Position numbers and translations under genes: made by a program. This document shows positions 56,449-64,000 of a DNA stretch of 64,000 nucleotides, one piece after another; positions within the stretch are counted from its first letter, which is position 1, and every line of letters starts with the position of its first letter. This DNA is from Mucor racemosus (Eukaryota > Mucoromycota > Mucoromycetes > Mucorales > Mucoraceae): assembly GCA_027405735.1 (NCBI GenBank), contig JAPEHQ010000001.1:3224001-3288000 (forward strand). The letters run 5' to 3'. The notes under the pieces were generated by a model that saw nothing but the letters and a program-made list of their open reading frames with translations, was not told where the DNA came from and did no database searches.

Positions 56449-57369
56449 ATGTACCTTATTTTTTGGGTGCTGGCGATATCGATATGTACTTTTAAAGTGA
56501 TAGCTTATGAGCAGCATTGCATTGACCCCGCTAACTGTCAGTTCTATCCTGTCCATGGTTGCTATGCTACAGATGGTGGCCTCGTATGCAAAAACAGAAG
56601 TAAGACCTATTTATCGAGAGTAACATGTAACAAACAGCTAATATTTATAATTCAAGATAAAGGAGGATTTGAAGTGAGCATAGATCCTTTATATACAATC
56701 TTTTATTCGCCTTTCAATGTAAAAAATGATACTGGCTTACCTTGCTTTACTGTACCAATTACTGACGAATTAATTAATTATGTCGACTTTCGAGGACCCA
56801 AAGTAATGGATGTTTATGATTTGGAACTTATCGGTAATTGCAGCAGTATGTCTTATTGCGATAAGCACACAAAAACTTGCCAGCCAAAACAGCCTTTAGA
56901 TAGTCCATGTCAATATAATATGCAATGCTATTTTGGCATTGATGGTATTCCTGGTTACTGTGCAAACAATACTTGTTCTATTAGACAAGATATACCGCAA
57001 TATTATTACAACGCACCGAGATGGACTATGGGAGACCAATGGAAATCAGCTGTCATTGCTGTATTGATTACAGGTGCAGTAGCTATTGGTTTATTGATAG
57101 GCCGTGCTCAAGTCAAGAAGCTTGTAAGCAAATTTAAAGACATGATGGAAAAATGGCAAAATCCGGATACCAGTACACCAGCTAGTATGCCATTTGTAGC
57201 TACTGAAGAAGCTTGGAACCAACATCATAATCAACAAAAGAGATGGTGGAAACAAGTTCCAGGCATGAACTGGGTGTACAGTCGAATAAAACGTGGAGGA
57301 GGTGATAATGATCAATATTATCAATTAGATAATCGAGGAGAAGAACCACCACCATACAGAGCTGATTAA
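56449..57369 (+). CDS. Cys-rich type I membrane protein with PPPY tail
   Basis: Single exon, 306 aa. A signal peptide fills residues 1-19 (LIFWVLAISICTFKVIAYE). The ectodomain has 14 Cys and several N-glycosylation sequons (NRS, NDT, NCS, NNT), with CDKHTKTCQPKQPLDSPC and CQYNMQC resembling a small disulphide-knotted module. One membrane helix is near 201-219 (SAVIAVLITGAVAIGLLIG). The cytosolic tail of about 85 residues is basic and ends EEPPPYRAD; PPxY is the ligand of WW domains such as those of Rsp5/Nedd4 ligases, so regulated endocytosis is plausible. I do not recognise a named family; similar secreted/anchored proteins are known in Mucorales, but function is unknown. Confidence 0.8.
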   Translation: MYLIFWVLAISICTFKVIAYEQHCIDPANCQFYPVHGCYATDGGLVCKNRSKTYLSRVTCNKQLIFIIQDKGGFEVSIDPLYTIFYSPFNVKNDTGLPCFTVPITDELINYVDFRGPKVMDVYDLELIGNCSSMSYCDKHTKTCQPKQPLDSPCQYNMQCYFGIDGIPGYCANNTCSIRQDIPQYYYNAPRWTMGDQWKSAVIAVLITGAVAIGLLIGRAQVKKLVSKFKDMMEKWQNPDTSTPASMPFVATEEAWNQHHNQQKRWWKQVPGMNWVYSRIKRGGGDNDQYYQLDNRGEEPPPYRAD

Positions 57370-57456
57370 AGCACCACAAAAAAAAATTATTCCCACTCTT
57401 TTCTATATATTTTATCATTAAATTCTTTCTTTTTATTATTATTATTAATATTATAA

Positions 57457-59605
57457 TTATATACATGAATTTTCATCATCGTCAAGACGAACATCCCATG
57501 CCTTATAATGTGTTTGCATATCATAATCTTTAAAGTTAAATGTTTTGTTTAGGGTATCTTCTATTTGACTCAAAGTCATATCTTGAAGACTATGTCCTTT
57601 GCTACCATCACCTTTAGTAGTAGGTAAAATAACCGTAGAATCACCTAGATGAAGTAAACCAGATGTCCTTGGCGGTAAATGTGCCATTAAATCTTTCTCG
57701 TCGGTAATTCGAATTGTATCAACTCTTTGGTATGATAATGTCTTTAAAAACGACTTGTTACCAACACGAGGGGAATGAATAGCACAAACAGTAATTGATC
57801 GATTCATAAGTAATTTAGTTGATCTTAGTGATGAAGCACATAGTGCTGCAACAGCTACATATTATTGTTAGTATACTTTTATATGATGCACACATTTTAA
57901 AATGCTTACCACCACCTAATGAATGTCCTACAATGACTACCTTGAAATGAGATGGTAAAGCTCCACAAAGACGCATCAGTAATGTCACTACTCTCATCTC
58001 ACATCGGTTCCAAGCAATTAATGCACAGTCCAATACCCAAGGTGATATATCCTCTTCAACTTCATTCTGTTTTCGTTCATGAATAGGTGGACGAGATGTG
58101 ATTGTCTCAATTTCAAGCCATGGAACAGCTGCAAATGAGGCATTTTCGAACATTGTGTGCGACAACGAGGACATTCCTGGAAATACAACTAAAATTTCCT
58201 CGTTTTCAGTATCTACTGCAACATATCCATATTTTTGTGGTGTACAATTATCTTGATAGTCTTCATCTTCATTGTTGTCATCTTCATTGTTGTCATCTTC
58301 CATAATTTCATTATCATCTTGGCCAACTTCTTGCTCAATGCCAGAAAATTCACTAATACTACTTATACCACTAGATGACATTGTTCTATCAGGAGGAATA
58401 TATTGAAATGCAGAGAATGCATGTGGTTTCTGTCTTCGTGTGATTGAATCGAATAGCACTTTTCTGTCAGGGTGAATAGCAGAAGACATGTATTTATCTT
58501 CCTTTTCTTTTTCTTTTTGCAGTTTTTTAGCATCATTCATTTGAGCAGCATTTGTTAAAGTCGTATTGTATTGAGCATAAGATACTGGAAACATGATGGA
58601 TTGACTTGTTGAAGCATTTGGAAATAATCTTGCTGTAATAGTGCTACCAAAAGCATCTTCTTGTGGTTGCTGTTTAATATGTTGAATAATCGTTTGAAGA
58701 CCTGTAGTGACAGGACAATCAGCGCATTGTATATTCACTAATTCGCCGCTCATACTCTTTGTGTGAATAAAAGATGAAGGCGGAGATGGCTCTTGGTTTA
58801 ACTGTTGTATCACCAACAATTCATGTGTACATAAAGGGATATAACGACAATACCGTTTCAGTCGCAAGTAATAAGAATCGGGTATAACCTCATATGGTAA
58901 TTGAGATAATGTGTTATAATCTACAGAACCTTGAGGTGAAGGAGGTAAAGGCTTGGCCACTGGAATGTAGGCTGCTGCTTGCAATAGTAAAGCTTTTGGT
59001 AACATGAAAATGCACTGACGATGTGGTACTACCAGAGATTTTCTTCGTTGCTGTACAAAACGAATCAATCTTTTACCAATGGATTTGGTTGTTTGAGTTA
59101 AACTTTGATGTGTCAGCATGATGCCCAACATTGGAGATTGGAATAGGGTAGCAGCAGTATAAACTAAAAGATCTTGTTCTTCCTGTAATTGCTGAATAAG
59201 CCAAGCATATTGTTCCACAGTCAAGTGGAAAGTTTTCGTGTGCTTCGCATCGGGGTTAGTCCCTAAAGCAACTTGTGCTCTTTTAGGTTCATAGTGGACA
59301 TAGGCTTTCTCCTGTTGAAATAAACTAGTAGAGTTCATGGATTGACTAGGTAAAAAACTGAGATTGGGATGTAGCAAAGTGATAGGACCTGTTTGTTGTT
59401 TATTGTGGATCTCTGTTGTTAATGTTACTGCAATACCATCTCTTGAAAAGTTGTTTTGTCCTGGTTCCTTATTGTTTTGTTGATCTAAAAATTGCTCTTT
59501 ATTGTTATTGTTATTGTTATTGTTATTGTTACTGCCCCTTAAAAAAGATTTTACGCCTCTGAAAAATCTTTTTGGCGAAGAATTATGATATTTTTCTTTA
59601 ACCAT
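57457..59605 (-). CDS. Class 3 (diacylglycerol-type) lipase
   Basis: Two exons: 57910-59605 and 57457-57854 (697 aa). The splice joint lies in the nucleophile elbow: VVIVGHSLGGAVAALCASSL, with the catalytic Ser in GHSLGG near residue 563. Upstream VAVDTENEEILVVFPGMSS resembles the oxyanion block VaFRGT. Downstream VCAIHSPRVGN and RITDEKDLMAHLPP carry the likely Asp and substrate-loop residues; His is expected in GHSLQDM. The first 400 residues are a long extension with poly-Asn, basic and acidic runs, probably regulatory. There is no signal peptide, so it is likely cytosolic or membrane-associated. Hydrolyses acylglycerol ester bonds; the precise substrate cannot be told. Confidence 0.82.
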
Positions 59606-60561
59606 GAAATAAAGTAAAATTGAACGAAAAAAAGAAGAGAAGAAGAAAAGTAATCATATATATTTTTTGTGTTATTTATTTTTATCCTCAAGTAGCAAGT
59701 CGTGCCATGTTTTTTGTACTCTTTGTGTAAAGTATCGTATGTACAAACACGGAAAAAACTTGTTTAAGCGCTCATTTAATAGAAGGACCAACTCAATTTC
59801 GACAATAACTGATCTGATAAAAACATCATTCATGTAATTTTCGCATGCACATAATTTTATATTCATTCAATTACTTATATAAAAGCATATCATATTTTCT
59901 AATGGATCAATGAAAATAAGATTTTAAATGTCTTTGAGAGCGATCGCCAAAATTAGTAAGAAATATCACTAATAGTAGAACTATTCTGTATTGAGTTGCA
60001 GGATTCAATCTTGGCAAAAAGAGGCTTGACCATTGAGCCACAAAGCTGCCTATTTTTGAGCGATTGACCGAATTTCATATGACAGGCCTTGAATTCAAGT
60101 ACATAAGAGCAGTAACAGTGTCAATCGCTATAGAAATTAATTGTCCCTTTTAATCAGATTTGGAAAGCATGTCAAAACAATCGGGACAATCTATTAAAAA
60201 AGTAGCTTTTATTTAAAATTGTGTCTTTAAAGAGTTTTTACGGCCGTTAAAATTGAATTTATACAAGGCTTAATGCCTTTGAAAACATTCTAAATATATC
60301 AAAAGTAATGTGGAATTTTTTTTATCTAAATATACCCATCAAGGCAGGCGTGATAGTATGATTTGGCAAGAGGATGCTTTTGGCCATTTCGAGAAATTTA
60401 CTCTCAGAACCTTGATTTTACTCTGTTTTACAGTGCTTTTTAATGGTCACAGTTTTTTTTTTACAATTTTTATGAATTAGATTAACCAACCTACTATACA
60501 ATATCCTTTGCTCATTATATACCACACTCGAAAGATTAAAGAATAGAAAACAAGTCTAACC
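59606..60561. other. Spacer between divergent genes
   Basis: About 950 bp, AT-rich. No exon, RNA or transposon recognised. Holds the promoters of the lipase and the next gene. Confidence 0.45.
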
Positions 60562-61560
60562 ATGAGTAGTCTATCATATGTTACAACAGCCGGAAGTAGA
60601 AGGAAGAGAAAGAATGCAGGCAAGCTATTTTTTGAATTGCAATATCAGCTCAGATTTTTACTTACCAAGTTAAATTTATATAGTTGATATGAGTTTATAC
60701 GAAATTACAGATAATGGACCTCGAGGCAAAGGACGACCTTCAAAAGGCGGTGCCGCACTCCGCGCTAAGAGATATTATGTAAAGAATCATTTGATGGTAT
60801 TAGAAAAGAGAAAACTGAAGAGATATATTGTCAAAGTTCGAAAGCATATTGATGAAAATAAGTACGATTCCGTTGCCATCATGACCAAGCTCAAAGAACT
60901 TTGTAAAAATCACATACGTCGCCATTTTGAGGGAATGAAAGAGTACGCTATTTTCTAAATCAATTACATTTTTACCAATTGCTAATTCATGTCTATCTAA
61001 ACAGATGTCAACTTTTATATTTCATTAATTTGTCTAGAGAAGATCAATATTTGAATTTTTTGAATGATGAAGGTCAATCATTAATGGATACTTTCTTTGA
61101 AGATTTATCAGATATACCTCATCCAGAAAAACTCGAAAAATTGCAAGCAGACATAATGAAGAAACATTCAATGCTTCTATTCCAATTTTGTACTTTACTC
61201 TCGGCTTATTTGTTGGTACATCATGTCGAGGATTTGGTACAGAATGAAACATTTGAAAACGATGAGCAAAGGCTGGATAAAATGAAGAATGATTGTCTTG
61301 CATTATATGTAGTTCGATACGATCATATTATTTCTACATATAAAGATGATGAATACCAAGTCAATGAAGAAGATAATACTGCTCATGAAGAGGAGACTTA
61401 TGAAAGAGAATTTAAAGAAGAAGAAGAAGAAGAAGTAGTGGAGGAAGGAGGAGAAGAGGAAAAGTACTACGATAAACAGCAAAAGTCTGATTGCAATTTA
61501 GCGGAAGAAGATTCAAGCAAAAGTGATGAACCGGCGGCAAAGAAAATTAAGAATATTTAA
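60562..61560 (+). CDS. Unrecognised nuclear-type protein with AT-hook-like motif and acidic tail
   Basis: Three exons: 60562-60619, 60684-60942, 61038-61560 (279 aa). The first intron appears to use a GC donor (CAG|GCAAGC), with a normal TATAG acceptor; the joined frame is open. The N-terminus is basic (SRRKRKN); residues about 32-40 read GPRGKGRPSKGG, an AT-hook-like GRP core. Then a Lys-rich helical region (VLEKRKLKRYIVKVRKHI), a conserved-looking helical block (FEGMKEEDQYLNFLNDEGQ) and a long Glu-rich tail (EEEEEEVVEEGGEEE) ending in PAAKKIKN, a possible nuclear signal. Likely chromatin-associated; no family recognised. If the GC intron is wrong the protein may start at 60689 (MSLYEITDNG). 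Confidence 0.65.
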
Positions 61561-61722
61561 TGGATTGTAGTTGCCAAGGCAGCAATATATAAAATGTAAT
61601 TACGAAGGTTGCACCATGTCAATCCTCTGGCTTTCAATAAAAATGCTCACATATAAATTCCCTTAAAACCATAGAACCTTTCGGTTCTCTATCTTTCCTT
61701 TATTTCTAAACTTTTGTATAAA

Positions 61723-62594
61723 ATGACTTATTTTGACACTCTTGCTCGCTCCTACGTTGACGTTGATACCTCCAAGGGTATCGACACTCAACAATTCCTT
61801 GAGGCTACCGAGGGTCTTGTTAAGCTTTTCGGTAAGTGTCACTTTTTTCATACTATTTACTAATTATTGAGAGTATCTTATTAACCCAATTTTAAAGATT
61901 TACTCGGTTCTGCTGCTTTCTCTGTTGTTCAAAACGATATGAACGGTAATATTAAAGTAAGTTTGCTGCATTCTATAAGAATTGAAGAGGGGCAGTTTTA
62001 TTTACGCGCATGGTTGCCTCCTTTTTTATTTTTCATAGAAAATTAGAGAGCGTTTCTTAGCAAACCCTACAGCCAACGCTACTCTTCAAGATTTAACTGC
62101 TACCGAAGCACCCGAAAAGAAGAGAGTCGCTACTGAAGGTCTTCTTTGGTTAACCAGGTAATAAATGGGAGCTTTGTTGTGCAAAGTGGTACTTGAAATT
62201 AATTGATTTATATATTACCTAAAAAATAGAGGTCTTGATTTTACTGCCCAAGCTTTGCGTCGTAGTATGGATAACCCCGCCGAAGAATTAAACATTTCAT
62301 TCACCAAAGCCTACGAGCAAACCTTAAGAAAGAATCATAATATGCTTGTTCGTCCTGTTTTCTCTGTAAGTAAAAGTTCAGTATAAATCATATATCACTT
62401 CACTAACGCATTTTTGTTTAATAAAGCTTGCCATGAAAGCTTGTCCTTATCGTAAGGACTTTTATGAAAAGATTGGTGTCCTTACTGATGCCGCTTTCGC
62501 TCAAATGAAGCAATGGGTTGAAGCTCTCGAAAATATCATTAAAATTATTCAAGATATCTTCCAAGCTAATCCTGCTTATATTAAGGGCATGTAA
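61723..62594 (+). CDS. GLTP: Glycolipid transfer protein
   Basis: Five exons: 61723-61831, 61898-61956, 62039-62157, 62230-62365, 62427-62594 (196 aa; human GLTP 209). Moves glycosphingolipids between membranes in the cytosol. The sugar-binding residues of the family are all there: Asp50, Asn54 and Lys57 in QNDMNGNIKKI, Trp93 in LLWLTRGLDF and His132 in RKNHNMLVRPVF. No signal peptide, as expected. It starts 162 bp after the previous gene, same strand. Confidence 0.94.
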
Positions 62595-63185
62595 ATAACA
62601 ATACCCATTAGTAATGATTTTAAAAATAAAGATTAGTTACAATCTACATTTGATACTTGGTATATGTAAATAATAAGCTAGATGGAGAGATTATCAATTG
62701 CTTTTCAGAAAGAAAAAATACATGCTTTAAGAAACTCTGTTTACCGTTGTTCTGGTAATAATGTGTAGCTTTTGCTTACACGTGGAGTATCTAAACAATT
62801 CTCTAGATTTATCATTATTTATTTTTCAATTGACAACTATTAAATCAGAGCATTATTAGCACGTGCAGATATATACAAAAGCATTATAATGGATCAATTA
62901 TGCTTCTAAAATCAGAGTAGTGGTTTTATTGCATCAAAAACCCGTATTTTTTAAAAGCTGAAAACCAGCAAGTAGAAGACATTATTTACAATTTTGCATA
63001 TTGCTGACTACTGACCAGCTAATACAGCAACTCGCTTAACAAATCAAAGGTTTACAATTTTTTGGCGTACAGTTGTTGAAACCAGTATTAGATATTCGAA
63101 GTTTTTTTTTAAAAAATAAATGTAAAACACATTGCACTACAGCTTTGATTATGCATAAAAAGGACGTTTACTTATTAATTTTGGT
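62595..63185. other. Spacer, no gene
   Basis: GLTP 3' untranslated region, then AT-rich DNA without recognised features. Confidence 0.4.
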
Positions 63186-64000
63186 AGCTGTCATTGCCAT
63201 ATATACTGGTTTTGGCTGATTTAGCGCTATTTTTAATATGAACTAATTTACTAATAACCCACAAACCCCACTCGAAAAAAAGGCGCACTTTGTTCCTACA
63301 ATTTAACCAGCAAATCAATGGTATGCTAAAATTATAGCACTGAATACTGTTGCAGCTGTAACATATATTTTGAAACTTCCAGTCCATCTTGGATCAATAT
63401 TTTCTGATTACGATCATTTTTTTCCAGTTTGTAATGATCTGGTCAATTACATTCCTTAAGTTCATGATCAAATATTAAATAATATCACATAAATATCGAT
63501 AACCAATGCAGATCAATGAATGTTAATGAATTTATCTGTTTTTTCCTTTCCCTTAATATTTATAATCCCAATCCCAATAAATATATCTTGTTACTTACTT
63601 ATCATTTCTACTTTTAATCGATTGCTATACAATTCAATATAATCAATCATAGGTATTAATCATATACTAATGTCTAGTAATAGCAACTACAATTAGTGAC
63701 ACCAACTTCGGCCCTCTTTCCAATCATAAAATCAAAGACAACCATATAAAATCCATGTTATATACCCTGATTGACAACTATTTGATTTATTACACAATTG
63801 TTTTATTTTTTTAAGCAGAGGAAGAGGTGGTTTCACTCAAAAACATGTGTTATACTCCTTCGAAAACAACCCTTAGATGATGAGATCAAGATATGTTATT
63901 CGTACATTTACTGCGAATTCAGTACAAATTCAAAATTCAACTTCAAACCATTATTTGATTTTATAAAGGTTTTCAAACAATGTCTGAAACAACCCATACA
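63186..64000 (-). repeat. Dispersed repeat R1, copy e, split by a solo LTR
   Basis: 63186-63429 matches the reverse complement of 54430-54660; 63870-64000 matches the reverse complements of 54230-54360 and 20575-20690. The interruption 63430-63794 is an LTR. The repeat probably goes on beyond the window end. Confidence 0.7.
63430..63794 (+). mobile_element. Solo LTR (family L1), 365 bp, near-perfect TSD
   Basis: TGTAATGATCTGG ... TTTGATTTATTACA, related to 29847-30182. Flanks CAGTT (63425-63429) and CAATT (63795-63799) differ by one base, as an aged 5-bp duplication would. R1 copy a at about 13150-13190 is the empty site. Confidence 0.8.

Overview
The window looks like nuclear DNA of an early-diverging filamentous fungus, most likely Mucoromycota/Mucorales. 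This is inferred from AT-rich DNA, many short GT-AG introns (about 50-90 nt) in nearly every gene, Zn2Cys6 regulators, yeast-type RSC9, PMS1, POP1, HOM6 and CDC43 orthologues, CT-rich tracts before start codons, and large tracts of transposon remains. No organism name can be read from the sequence. Exon borders were placed by hand from splice consensus, reading frame and family conservation; every spliced model given closes in frame.

Left gene block (1-11.6 kb): a three-RRM PUB1/TIA1-type RNA-binding protein and a RHO3-like GTPase are divergently transcribed. RHO3 converges tail to tail with homoserine dehydrogenase (14 bp between stops). Then come a UVRAG/Vps38 subunit of the class III PI3-kinase complex and a 919-aa Zn2Cys6 transcription factor.

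Repeat block 1 (11.6-32.8 kb) has no intact gene that I can support. It holds a degenerate 21-bp minisatellite of about 2.4 kb (two consensus types, flanked by a direct repeat) and two paralogous segments of about 4 kb (21.4-25.0 and 27.2-31.6 kb), each carrying a broken piece of a dynein intermediate chain gene. It also holds a mariner-like MITE, one copy of a 486-bp element with 9-bp target duplications, and several solo LTRs. Many insertions can be read directly because another copy in the same window is the empty site.

Central gene block (32.9-51.9 kb): a second Zn2Cys6 factor, POP1 (RNase P/MRP), ALG5, PMS1 (MutL), the beta subunit of geranylgeranyltransferase I (CDC43), two neighbouring F-box genes (one of Dia2/Pof3 TPR-F-box-LRR layout), RSC9 and a tRNA-Gly(GCC). 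PMS1 and CDC43 stop codons are 5 bp apart. CDC43 is expected to modify proteins like the RHO3 of this window, which ends in CILL.

Repeat block 2 (51.9-56.4 kb) carries the second, inverted, nearly identical 486-bp element and further insertions. Right gene block (56.4-62.6 kb): a Cys-rich type I membrane protein with a PPPY tail, a class 3 lipase, an unrecognised AT-hook/acidic nuclear-type protein with a probable GC-AG intron, and a glycolipid transfer protein. The window ends in another dispersed repeat split by a solo LTR.
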